DNA from: Spirogloea muscicola
Lineage: Eukaryota; Streptophyta; Zygnematophyceae; Spirogloeales; Spirogloeaceae
Direction: 5' to 3'
NCBI GenBank assembly: GCA_009602725.1
Contig: WELB01000093.1
Coordinates: forward strand, 406,832 to 466,443
DNA length: 59,612 bases
Notes under the pieces: model-generated
What the model was told of the DNA's origin: nothing
Databases searched by the model: none
What the model saw: the letters and a program-made list of their open reading frames with translations, nothing else
Shown here: one piece after another, positions 1-17,048 of the stretch
How the letters are laid out: each line of letters begins with the position of its first letter
How positions within the stretch are numbered: the stretch's first letter is position 1
Translations under genes and position numbers: made by a program

Positions 1-475
1 TGTGGGCGTACAACCTGGTGGAGGACCACGGGCCCTGGTCGACGTGGTTGTCACTGAGGCGTATAAAGGTCCAGCGTCAACACACATCGCTGGTCACGCA
101 GTGGGCAGTGCAGAACAAAGGAAGATGCAGCACTACTCCGACTACCCTCGATGCGACCAGCTCCTGCCAGCGGCAATCGACATCTATGGCTGTCTGGGTC
201 CTCGATTTCACACCCTCCTCCAAAACATTGCCAATCTAGGCTACACACGACGTGCAGATGTGTTTCCGGCTGAAATGGGCTTGCCAGCTGCATATATGTC
301 GTTCTTGCGACGTCGAGTTTCGGCCTGTTTGCAGCGAGCTCAGGCTAATGCCTTGCACCAGAAAGCTGGGCGAGCTCTAGTTGATGACAGAAGGGCTTCG
401 TACCTGAGATCTAGTATTCACGCATCGGTTAGCGACCTTTATGTTTTGACCCGTGGATTTTGAGCGGGTCAACCT
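1..475 (+). mobile_element. LINE-like retroelement, 5'-truncated 3' end of ORF
   Basis: An open frame enters at the window edge and stops at 461-463. Its last residues (SDLYVLTRGF) match the end of a repeat family whose other copies here finish in SDLMLLTRGY or SDLRLLSRGY. Upstream, a segment around residues 45-75 has the 'Y..YP..D.L...AID.YG' pattern that I associate with the region after the reverse transcriptase in plant and algal non-LTR elements. No reverse transcriptase catalytic motif is visible, because every copy here is truncated upstream. The LINE class is therefore inferred from many 5'-truncated copies, a constant C-terminus, a conserved hairpin tail and one likely target-site duplication. 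Confidence 0.55.
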
Positions 476-2542
476 GCTGTAGGTTATGTAGATATTTAGA
501 TGTGCTTGCTTGCCTTTGTACTTGCCCATTGGCCTATGTTTGTTTCAAATACACGAAATTTTCCTTTCTCTATGGGCGCGCTCTTTCTTTCTTGCACCTG
601 TTAGACAGAACCTCTTTAAGATAGACCTGGTCTTTACCACAGTATGTAAAGAGAACGGCAAGCCTGTCGATTGGGTTGACCTTGCGGATAGGTCACTGAG
701 TCTTGAGGGATGAACTGCCTCTCACTCTGATGAGCTTTAGAAGCTGGTGCTGTTTGCCCAACTCTCTCATTCTTTTGGCTGCCGGTCCCTGCCATCCCTC
801 TCTGAGGAACATCATATATTCATGCGCCTTCTACTTTGGCTGCTACTTCTGGATTCCGTCAAGGTAACTCTTGTCCAGCTGCAACCTTACACCGACTTTG
901 ACGCTGCTGACTCGGGGTTGCTAAGCTCCCATCCGCTGTAGTCTCTTGCACACCTGTGTGGTTTTTGGCGCCTATTGGCCCTTTGGACATTGTCCACTCT
1001 TTCTGCGCTGGCTTTTCACAGCCCCCGCCCCCTTTGGAAGAGCTTACTTCTTCCATACTCGGCTCTAGCGTTTGTGCCTAAACCAGTGTGTTGGCTTGAC
1101 TTGCCACCCTTTCATTTCATGCGCACCGTGTGCCTTCTCTTCTCCCAATAGCCCCGAAAAGGCAAAAGGAGGGGGGATTTTACGTTATAGGGGGCAAGCA
1201 CGGTGTGTAGGTGAAATGAAGAGGCCAAATCAAGCTTGGACTTCGTTCAGGCAGAAGCTAGTGCAAACGATGGGGCTACACAAAGACCTGAGCGAAGCAT
1301 ATGGAGAGCTATGTCGAAGGGGCCAGCGGCAGCAAGCGCCTAGCCTCGAGAGGACCTGCCCTTGCAAAGAGGGCCCTGGCTACGAAGGGCCAGCCCCTGG
1401 TTGCCCCTGCGGGCAGGCTTCCAAAGTGAATGGGACACAACACAATCACAGATTATGAGTGCATCCATCTAGTCAGATGTACGCACACCGTAAACGGGAG
1501 AGGTCACAGCGAGGAATGAGTTTCGGAGAGGATTTTGGAGAGGATACGGAGCATAAAAGAATGGATAAGTATGACTGGCAATAGTGGCTGAGAATGGCCA
1601 GGGAGGCCAGCCCATCATTGAGCATCAATTGGTGCTCGAGCGAGCACAACCAGCAACAGGGGCTCAACAGAGCACAAGCGTCATCCTGTGCCCTGGATCC
1701 AGCAAAATGTACAGTTTTCCATAACTGGTGGAGCAGTAAGTGCTCCAACAAGGGGAAAGAAAGAAAGTATTTGTAGCAATAGGGCAACTTTGGCTATGTT
1801 CAACAGGCACCGCTCAACAGCTGGAGGCTGGACACCTCGACAAATGAAAGGAAGCCTCCATGACGGAGAGCCCAATGCTGCTGCAGAAACGCATACAGCA
1901 TGCAGGTACAAAGCAAGGCCTGAAACCACTAGATGGGAGTCCGGTAGGTGTGATGAGAGGCCTGCACTGGCGAGCTGTGCATAAGGTGGACCAGCTATGG
2001 CATACTCCTACCCTGCTCTTGAGATGTTTTGACCGTGTCATGTGTGCAGCATGAGGAGCAAGCAGAGGCAGAAGCTGCTTGTATCTCCTGCACATAGCAC
2101 CAGCATCCTTGAAGGAGGCCCCCATCTATCTTGTCCTGGGCTGGTTCTTGTGCAAAGGCAGCCGCCGTCTTGTCTCGCTTCTGGGCTCTTCAGCATCCAC
2201 CACGTGCACTGACTTGCACCCAAAAACGGCCTTGCCAAGCAATGGATGCTGCGTCACAGCACTATCAATATGACACTTGTACAATGTCTCTAGATGACAA
2301 CAATTTGGGTCATATCTGTAGGGCAAACGCATTCTGCCCCAATGGCCACTGGCCCCTGCAAAAGCTGTTGCCGCTGCTGCCGCTGCTAACGCAGCCCTGA
2401 CGAGTTTGCCGCACAGAAGCCCACTTCGCAACTCACGAAGGCTGGCCGTGCCCTTGCACATATGACCTCCTCACAGAGCGGCTCTTGCCAGGATGCAAGG
2501 ACCTCGCCATGCTCAAAGCACCAGACTTGATGAGATACTTTT
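464..2542. other. Intergenic DNA with one retroelement tail
   Basis: No gene is recognised. Bases about 976-1050 hold a hairpin tail of the LINE-like family ('GCTGGCTTTTCACAGCCC' followed by a C/T-rich end). Bases 1075-1300 resemble anonymous repeat sequence seen again near 19.14 kb and 36.75 kb (inverted). Bases 1460-2540 have only short, unsupported frames. The right end includes the 3' flank of UTP21. Confidence 0.5.
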
Positions 2543-5500
2543 TCAGGAGGCCATGTTGCTCAGGAATCCCACCATGCATCGCACGTCCTGGAAAAGGGCA
2601 TCCAGCCGCTGCCATGCGGCGGCCTGCCTATCCAACAAGGCCTTGGCCTTCTCCCGCAGGTCGTCACATGCAGAAATCGCCTCGCCATGGATCTGCGGGC
2701 AAGTGAAAGTGGACTTAGAGGCCATGTCTCTGGTAAGACGCGGCCCGCTTGATCCTCAAATCCACACTTACTGACTGCTCCCACTAAGATTTAAACATGA
2801 TTCCATGATGGCTTGCGGAGGATGCAAGTTCCTACCTTGAGGAAGCGGTGGATGAGAGCCTGCACAAATTCGAAGTTGGACTCCGCAGCCACCTCTGCTG
2901 TCAGAAAGTCAGTAACACGGCCCACTTCTGCCACCTCCTTGTTGTTGGATGTCGTGAGGCCCTTGATTGCTTCAAGGTCGTCCACAATCTCCAAGCTTCT
3001 CAACTCCAAGTCGATGGCCGACGGCGACATCCCTTTCAAGAGCTCCATCAGCCCCTTGTCTGCAGCCCACAGAGAATCCACTTACAGAGAATGAAGCAGA
3101 CAAATCCTTGTCAAGTCCTTCAAAATGAGCTTAAATCCTGTGCCACAGAACCATGAGCTCTTCTGCAATATAGAATGCATAAGCATTGCCTCATCTGCAA
3201 GCAGGGCCAGAACTAGCGAGCCCAAGTCCACAAAACAGAAAGTATGTACATTGTCTGGGCCACATGGTATAAGCAATGAAGATTGCCAATACGTTGCCAA
3301 GGCCAGCCGTAATGGATGGAGATGCAATCAAGGATATAACCTTGTACCCATCACCTTTTGCTTCTGCATTGTGGAACTTGAGCAACAACTTGACTTGAGA
3401 TGAGGGAGTTTGAAACTTACAGCTGCCCGACACCTTCCCTTCGTGGAGCAGTCGGAGGAAGTCAGACTCGACTGCCTCCAAGCTGCTTCGTTGTCGTATC
3501 CTGCTCGTGCTTTGACCGCTTGACTCTTCCTTCGTCGGCACAAACTCTGGGATGCCAGATGTTGTTGGCAACGTTGGGAGGAAGAATGGAGCATGCTCCG
3601 GCTTCTTAGGGGGTGCCACCGGCTTATTCCTGAGCTGCATCTCGAGGAGGGTGCAGGAATGCTTCAAAACCTACATTCCTAAACCTACATCCTGAACCAA
3701 GTCAAGAGCCGAATTTCATGCTATATTCAACCTATAAAAATGGCACTGCTTTGTCAAGATTGACTTTAACATGAACCAATCTGAACATCTGAGATGTTGA
3801 GCTGACACCAAGCCCAGGATAATGAGAATGTTCATTGCAACTTCTATTCAGCTCTTATTAACCTTGAAAATAATGTAAACTGGAGCAACGTGGATTAGAG
3901 AGTAAGATAAGTGTCACACCCATCACTGCACCCTGTATCACTGACCCCACGCACCTTGATAAGGTCAAGGTTTGCCAAGGCTTGCCACTGGGCTCTTGGC
4001 AGAAGCGAAAGCGTGATGAGGCCTGGCATAGCCGGCTCCCTGCCACTGAATCCAGCCTCGCCGGGCGCTCTGTCCCCATCAATCAGGCTTCCGCTGGCAG
4101 CCTCCTCCTCGTCTGCATCCATACCATCAGTTCTTCCCTGCCGCAATTCTGGAGGTTCGTCTTCCTGCCTGTCTTCTGTCAAGCCCTCTATGTCAATCCC
4201 ATTGGACTCAAGCCCTTGCAAAGTATCGCCATCTTGCTGGTTTGCCTGACCACTAGACACGGTCGGCAAGTGCGCATCTTGAACTTCATCCCCGCTGGCG
4301 ACCTTCACGGACGCGCCAGCGGTGTACATCAGCCGGTTTGCCCTGCAAAGCCATCACACGACACCTTCTCATTGATGGAGCAGAACAAGAGTGCCCAGCG
4401 GCAAGAAGGACAATTTCTCCATCCTCTGTGCTTCTGAAGGTAGTCTTACCACAGATAGATCCCATTGCGTCGCACATGGGTGGTGGCGAGCATGTCCATG
4501 GACGGCGACAGCGTCAGTGCTGTCACAGGGACGTCAGTGCGCATGGCATCTAATTGACGAGCTCCCACGACGTCCCACACCCTGACCGTCGAGTCCATGG
4601 ACGACGAGAGCAGCCACCTCCCATCCTGACTGCAACAAAGTAGACAAGCAGCTGTCAGAGTAAGGTAGGCATACAACATAGGCATAAATTAGCAAGTGCA
4701 AAAAACTATGCAGTATTTTATTAAGAAGGGAGGGCTTCTAATGGCCAACTGTGACGTATGGACCTGAAGCACAGATCGGTGATGCGGTCCTTGTGACCCT
4801 CAAATTTGCGGACGAGCCGCTGAGCAATTGGATCGTGGATCCTCAGCACATGATCGACCGAAGCGGAGGCCACCATATCTGCCATGACACCAGCTTGCTC
4901 AAAGTGATACCCATGTTCAGCAGCATTGGGTACTACTGCATGGCCTGAAGACATTAAGCACTCGAGCCTCGATTGAAGAAAAGCTGAAACCCAAGGTCCA
5001 CATGTCTTGCTCTTCAGTAACCACTTCGTACAGAGTATAGCTTGTAACAAGGGGGGGGTCTTCCAACAGATGCCCTACCATTCCCTCTGTGATAGACCAG
5101 CTTAGTCAAAGGTGAGCCAACCTCCAAGGTCGCCTGCAGAGTGAATGCTTTGAAGCTCCAGATCTGGCATCCATAGCAGGATATCATTCAGATCTTCAGA
5201 TCTTGATTTCTGACAAGGAGAAGAAGGTCAGTATGCTCTGGCAAAAGTTGCAAAAACCTTCACAATTCACAAGGCCTCAGCATCACGTGGACCTAGCAAA
5301 CAGTCTGGTCTGGTCTCGTCTGGTCTGCCGAAGCCTTGTGCGGTAAGGCTTCAGGGCCCACCTTTATGGTCCCATCATAAGACCCGCTGAGCATCCGGCT
5401 GTTGGTACAGTCGGTACCCACGCCGATGACCGCCTCATCGTGAGCTGGCGCGTACTGCCACTTGGCGGCTGCATACGAGCCCCTGTGACGGCCTGACTGC

Positions 5501-8500
5501 AGGTTGTAGCGGTCAATACGCCCACCGGCAGTTCCAAGAATGGCGAAGTTCCCGCATGTGCTGATACAGCAGGCCTGCAGAGAAAGATAGATGAAACATC
5601 GATTAGACCAACTCCCCTGCAGAGAAGAATGGATTGACCAAGCCCAAACCAGTTGTGGGAATAATAATATGACAGAGAGGACATGTAATGGATATGTTCA
5701 TAGAAAAGGCCAGCTCGAAAAGACCGTATATGTAGCCAAGTACCTTCACAGGGGTCAGCTTCCCACCAGGTGGTTGCAAGACATGCTCGCCAATTGCAAA
5801 TTTGTGGAGCTGCCAGGTGTACGCCCGCGGGTCACCTACATGGCAGGTCACCACGTTTGCCCAGTCTCGCTCTCGGATCTCCTCTGGAAGGACAGGTTGC
5901 AAGAGCATGCCAGATTCAGGAGAAGGTGAGGTGGTGTGTCCATACCCAAGACAAGCAGATTGCCTCATATGAAGGGCACCTGTAAGGTGCAAGATATGTA
6001 ACAAAGCCAAACACATATGACAAACACCATGAGGCTTTTGATGGGCTGCCAGGCCTTTCTGCACACATACCTGCAGCAAAGGCAGTGATCGGGGCCAGCT
6101 TCACTTCTTCCTCCTGTGCCAGAGGGAAAACATTTGTGCAGATATTGTGTTGTGCAACATGTGACGTTTTTGACATGCATGACTTTGGATTCGGCTTGAG
6201 CAATGTCATGAACAGATGTCATGTTTGGCCCAACCAATCTGACAGTGGGCCCAACAGTTTGAGCAATCATAGACCTTACCTTGAGCCGCAGCTTTTTTGC
6301 TCTCCTGGCTACATGCCCTTGCGAGAGCTCCCTTGATTGTTGGTCCTTAAGCGTAGGACAGGCAACTGATCACGGATCAGCATTTCTGCAAGGGGCAAAA
6401 GTAGCGACGCAGATCTGCCAGCTTTTCGATATCTACACCTTGACTTGTTTGATCAGACATATCGAATGCACATGGTTGCTAAAACCACAAGTGTATTGCA
6501 ATAAGCAAGCATAATTGAGACAGCAGAGCGCTTCGAAGTCCACATTAAGGCTCCAGGACAAGCATGGAGCGCCTGCAAGGACAGCCAAGGCTTGCACGTG
6601 GCTTGCTTATTTGTCGAGGTGCTCGGTACACTTTCCAGCAGCCAGGCTAACTCAAAGGCACTTGCGCTCAGACCTGAATGGTTGAGAACAAGCGGAACGC
6701 CCTATCCTGTCCTGCTGAGAGTATGTGCCTTCCCTCGCCGTAATAGCTGCACCAAAGCCCGGCACACATCATTAGGTGCACAGCAGTAAGTACACCAGGC
6801 AGGACATGCCTAGAAGAACCTCAACAGCAATGCCAGCTGCCAATGCATGCAGCACAGAAAACAGGTGCATTGAAGCAGGCAGCATTGGCCTCTCATCTTC
6901 ACCAACCCTGACATAGACTTTCCGAAGTCCCAGTACATCCCATCAGTATGCTGGACTCTATTTGCAGCCGCATAAGGTGACCCACAGACGCACTCAAGCT
7001 TCTGTAATCTGTCATGTCTTCGGCACCTGATGCAGGTTGGGGGCGCGCTGTGGCCACTGCGGAAACGCAGGAGTCGGGCGTCCCCATCCAGTGTGTCGAA
7101 GATCCACATCTGCGCAGATGCAAGCTCGGGGCCTGCTTAAGATTATGCACAAGGCAACTCCTTCCAAGGCAATGCTTTACGGGGAAAGCTTAGTTGCACT
7201 TCAGCGACAGGCCGCACGCACCTTGATCGAGTTGTCTGGTGACGAGGACAGGAGCACTGGCTCGCCTGCAAAGAAGTGCAGCGACGTGATCGGCGCGTCG
7301 TGCGCATCTTTGACCACTGTCTGGAGCTTGCGCTTCTCCAGGTGCCAGACGGTGATCATGCCCGACACTGTCCCTGCCGCAAGGAAGGGCAGGCCATCTG
7401 CATGCACGCGACACAGCACGTAGCAGCATGTCAATATCATCTACTAAGAGCCAAGCCAGCACACGGCAAGCACACAACGTAAGACCACCGCGACTGCTCG
7501 TCATGAGCATTTCCTAGTCTTGGTCCTTTGAGGATTACACGACACCAAGTGTAAACCTCAACTTGCCAATCAGAGTCATAAGGGCATCCCCTTAGGAGGC
7601 GCACCCGTTCTGAAGGAAAGCGACGAGACAGCCCCTGGGGTGGTGTGCCTAAACTCCATTATGGTCTCGTTGTACTTGATGTTGAGCACGCGGACGGCGC
7701 CGTCGGCGTGGCCGACTCCCACTACGTCCAGGGCGGGTGACGGCACCAGGCAGGTGACGGGGGCCGCTGTGACCGTTCCGCCGGTTGAGGGTGCGGCAAA
7801 CTCAAAGACCATCTGGCCACTCAGGATGTTCCAAAGCTGGAGCTTGCCCTCCTGGCTGCCCAGCAGAACCTGGGCCAAGGAGTGCACACAGACAATTAAT
7901 TTTCCCAGCAGCAGATGAGAGCAATGCACTTCGCTTGATCTTTGCGGTGTCTCGCCGTCGGTCACAGGCAGCGCAGCTACTGCATTTGGCTATAGCCTAA
8001 GACCTCAGTCATGACCTCTAAGCATATATTATGTCGCCGGCGCAATAACGCTTGTTAGTTTCCGGACGCATGAAACCTAGACCGCTTTATTCTCAACGTT
8101 GATCCTTGTTCCCGACTTTGAACCCTTAGAGATAGGAGCCCAAGCCCTGAACCCTAGATTGGACAAAAACCTCAAAGGACTAGGTGATGAGTGTCAAGCG
8201 ACTGGTATGACCACAGAAGCAGCAGGAGGGTGCACCTTGTTGAGGTACGTGTCGGGGTGCATGATGCACGTTGGGCTGAAGCCGTCGCCCAGGTGGAGCT
8301 CCTTCACGGGCGCCGACTGCTCGCCAGCCTTGGCAGCGTGCCACACAACCAAGCGGCGGTCCTCGCCAACACTGAGCAGGTAGTCACCAAAGACCAACAG
8401 CGCCACGATGCGGCCTGTGTGCGCACTCCAAGTGGCCACCTGCAGTGGCGGCCCCAACACAGATAGCGATTGTAAGATCGTTTCATTCGCCACCGAGATG

Positions 8501-9431
8501 CACTTATCTCTTGTCTCAACTAGGTATGTATAGATATAGGGTTTCATAGCTTTGGTTTGTATATCCACAGTGACACCGTGAGTGCTATAGGTCGCCCTCG
8601 GACATGTTCTGAGCTACCATCGTGCATCGACTGAGTGAGGCAGCAGCAGGGCGAGCGAGAATTGCTGCGAGGCAGAGGCGTCGTCAGCCGGGCGCCGGGG
8701 GCGAACCAGGTGCGCGCGATTAAAGACTGCGACGTCGCGGCCGTGTGCTGCAAACGTGAAGTCCCGCCACGACGCCAGCGCCCGGATAGTCTTTGGCAGC
8801 TGCGGGCCTGCCGGGCAACCGACCACCCGGCATGGGACTTGATCAAGGACGGCCCACCTCGCTGCCCACTGTGCAGCTTCGTTGGAGGGAGGTCTCCACA
8901 CTGTAGCGTGAGTCCAATGAGCAGCCACGACCAGGCACAGGAGCAGAGAGCACGGGGGTCCGTGTATCAATGGGAGGAGGGAGGCGTGCTCGTCAGAAGC
9001 GTCTGGAGCCAGAGAGCTCACCCACGAAGACCAGGTTGAGCTTGGAGGCCTGCACACGCGCGCCAGAGGGATGGCCGGCCGTCAAGCCCGCGATGAATGC
9101 GAGCTTAGCGATTATCTTGACGAACCTTATCTCGTAAAAGCTGCTAATTACACTGGCTACATGCACAGCCAACTAACGACAACAAACATGCAGCGGGGGA
9201 GGAGGACGGAGCTCCTGAGTGAGAAGAAGGCGGGGCAGGCAGAGGGAGGGCGGAGAGGGGGCGGGCATCTCGTGCAATTTAGGGGGGGTTTGGGGGTTTG
9301 CCCACGTTGAAGATCTGCCAGGCCTTGCCGACGCTGGCCGTGACGAAGGCCTCGCGGCCGCGCCGCTGCACGGCCACGGGCACGCCGTCGGCGACGTAGC
9401 CGGCCGCCCGGAAGGCGCTGAACACGGGCAT
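2543..9431 (-). CDS. UTP21: U3 snoRNA-associated WD-repeat protein UTP21 (WDR36 type)
   Basis: Nineteen exons on the minus strand, from high to low coordinate: 9431-9306, 9049-9022, 8807-8707, 8439-8236, 7869-7605, 7397-7222, 7109-7027, 6746-6674, 6345-6280, 6113-6071, 5883-5744, 5574-5362, 5163-5079, 4893-4764, 4629-4450, 4342-3955, 3634-3421, 3059-2836, 2692-2543. All donors begin GT and all acceptors end AG. The lengths sum to 2889 bases (962 aa), an intact frame close to the family size. Order: N-terminal start of the propeller ([16 protein letters not shown]), two seven-bladed WD40 propellers, the linker [18 protein letters not shown], an acidic low-complexity region (4342-3955), then the UTP21 C-terminal domain ([31 protein letters not shown], ending RCMVGFLSN). 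UTP21 belongs to the UTP-B subcomplex of the nucleolar SSU processome and acts in 18S rRNA maturation. The start at 9431 fits the homologues, but an extra 5' exon (an acceptor-like site lies near 9483) is possible. Confidence 0.93.
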
Positions 9432-10558
9432 GGCTGGCTGCCGCGCGCCGCAGAGCCCCGGCGCGGCGGCAAAGCTGGCGCCTGCAGAGTGGGGCCGCCT
9501 GGGCGCCTCTGTCCAAAACCCCGGGGTTTAAGAGAGCCCTAGCTGTCGAGGACTTACCGCGGACGGGCTCACAGATCCGCTAACTTCCCCGTTACTGGGC
9601 CCGAGGTGGCTGGGCCCCCCAAATCTGACGGTGTTCGGTAGTCCCGAGGATCCGGGCTTCTCAATGACACGTGGCGGGCAGCGGGCGTCCCATGAGGCCC
9701 CGATTGGCGCGTGCGCGGCGCCGGATCTGGACAGCCAATGGCGAGCGGGCATCCGCGGATCGCGGCAGCCACGCCAGCCACGAGATGAGCCGCCACGTGT
9801 CCCCCCGCGACGGCTCCGGGCCCGAGGTCGCGGGGCGGCGCCCAATCACAGCCTGCGGAGGCACGCGCGGGCGGGGGATGGGGCTCTCCCTCGTCCGTCC
9901 GATGTATCAACATCCACGGCGAAGGAGTGCGGGCGAAATGTGGGGGGGGCGGACCCCACACTGTAGCCTGGGATATGCAATCAGCCGCGGAAAATATATC
10001 AAGAAATGAAGTGTTACCTTATCGGGATGAAGATTATGCCCGAGAAAAGCAACGGCTGCGACGGGCCAGGTCCTCCCAAAAGGTCCACAACTGAGCGGAA
10101 AGCGCAGACCACTCAGGGCGGCTTCGACGAATGGGTGCTCAGATAAGCCCTAGTCACCAGCCCCGGCGTCATTAGCCCACGGATCCTGATTTACCCCCCG
10201 GCCGCCATAGCCGAAACCCCACCGAGCTCGTCAAAGCTTCCCGCGCACCAGGGCGCCTGCTGTCTGGCGACGGTCCCGGCGGCGGCGACGGCGGCGGCGG
10301 CGGTGGCGGCGGCGGCGACGGCGACGGCGGCGCGGGCTGCGGGCGCGGCGCGGGGTGCGGAGAGCTGTTGGTCCGCCCGGGGCGAAGAACAACCGAGGGA
10401 AGGTGACGGCGGGCCAGTCGTGGCCGGGCCAAGGCGCGTCCTTAACCGGGGCGCCGTGGGGCCCGCGCCGTCAGAGCCGACGGCTCACCGTCTGAGAAGA
10501 GTGGCTCTCCCGAGAGGGGGGCGAGTGCTGTTATATATGTAGTCCGGCCCGAAATTNC
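9432..10558. promoter_or_regulatory. Divergent promoter region between UTP21 and beta-amylase
   Basis: GC-rich spacer between two divergent genes. It contains a CGG-triplet tract (about 10268-10345) and a TATA-like string, TATATAT, at 10532-10538, oriented toward beta-amylase. A single N at 10557 lies immediately before the first beta-amylase coding bases, so part of the promoter or first exon may be missing. Long open frames here are GC-driven and have no family resemblance. Confidence 0.5.
10268..10345. repeat. CGG/GCC triplet microsatellite
   Basis: Runs of GGC/CGG triplets interrupted by GAC and GTG. It lies in the spacer between UTP21 and beta-amylase, about 200 bases before the TATA-like motif. 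It could be 5' UTR or promoter. If translated it would give poly-Ala or poly-Gly. Confidence 0.8.
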
Positions 10559-13190
<2,632 letters not shown>

Positions 13191-13425
13191 CTGCACGTAC
13201 GGGCTCAAAAGCAAGGGCAGAGTCTGGGAAGGAAAGATTCCTAGACAAGCTTTTAGATATAGTTGTCTTGTTGAGGTTGACAGGCCATGCTACTGCCAAG
13301 CAAATGTGGCTTATGCCTGGTGTATAATAGTCATGGTTAGCTTGGGTTTGGCTATTAGCTCTGCGAGCTACTTTGTAAAGTTGTTGCGGATGATGTTATT
13401 TATCTGCTTACACAAGTGATATAGT

Positions 13426-13458
13426 AAATAACTAGATGAAGAGCTCATCTAGTTATTT
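13426..13458. repeat. Perfect 14-bp hairpin in convergent 3' spacer
   Basis: Left arm AAATAACTAGATGA, loop AGAGC, right arm TCATCTAGTTATTT. It lies about 240 bases after the beta-amylase stop codon, so it could be a 3' UTR stem or a MITE footprint. No function can be read from the sequence alone. Confidence 0.75.
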
Positions 13459-13671
13459 TGTTGTGTATCTGCAATGGTTGTCCAGTAGGCTAACATGTTA
13501 GCAAAGTCGTTATCACCAGATGTGCTGCACAGTCTATCAAGTGTGTTCGGGTTGTTCAGGAATCGTGCAAGTTCATGCAGCGTGGAGCATTGTGGATTGA
13601 GGGTTAAGGCAGTCCACTGAATAGTACACATGCCCTCATTCAGGAGCATTTTTGCATGAATGTTACAAACT

Positions 13672-13809
13672 TAAAGTTTGAATTGCAAAGTGTAAGACTT
13701 CACAGCTGCAGAAAGCGGGTTGCTGTATGATATGAAGTTTCAACACTGAAGTTTGAAGTGCAAAGTGTGAAACTTTACAGCTGCATAAAGGGGTTGCTGC
13801 ATGATATTA
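13672..13809. repeat. Two-copy direct repeat, about 75-base period
   Basis: Two diverged copies share 'GAAGTTT', 'GCAAAGTGT', 'ACAGCTGCA' and 'GGGTTGCTG.ATGATAT'. It is non-coding and lies between convergent genes. Confidence 0.7.
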
Positions 13810-14078
13810 AAATGGTGACCAAGATAAGGAATACAATCATCCAATATCCAATCCATCTCACGGCCAGACCATGCTTGTGTGGCCATGTACGTATAAAGCC
13901 GGCCAAAGTGAGGAGCTTTACTCTGCTGCAGACTAAGAATGGTCATCAAGTAAGAATTTAATTGCAAAAGAACACCAGCTGCACTGCTGCTAGGCACGCT
14001 AATGCCTGCAGCTAAGGAGGCTCCAAAAGGAATAAGGGCAGAACTACCGGCCCATCCCTGTACTAGTGACAAGAATGC

Positions 14079-16933
<2,855 letters not shown>

Positions 16934-17048
16934 GGCGCCGCAGCTCTCTCGCCGCCGCCGCCGCCGTCGCCGCCGCTGCCGCTCTGGATTCATCGTGGCC
17001 TTCCAGCAGCGGCCGTTGTGTCCACGGCGCAAGCGCCGAGCCAGCGAG

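Larger units (their letters stand above)
13191..14078. other. Convergent 3' regions of beta-amylase and PRMT10
   Basis: AT-rich spacer between two converging genes, with no coding frame. It holds a perfect 14-bp inverted repeat (13426-13439 and 13445-13458, loop AGAGC) and an imperfect direct repeat of about 63 bases (13672-13735 and 13747-13809) that shares the core 'GCAAAGTGT'. Both are listed separately. Confidence 0.6.

Noticed and set aside
9569-10009. Long overlapping open frames on both strands between UTP21 and beta-amylase
   Set aside because: Very GC-rich sequence with few stops by chance. No family signature, and frames are equally open on the two strands.
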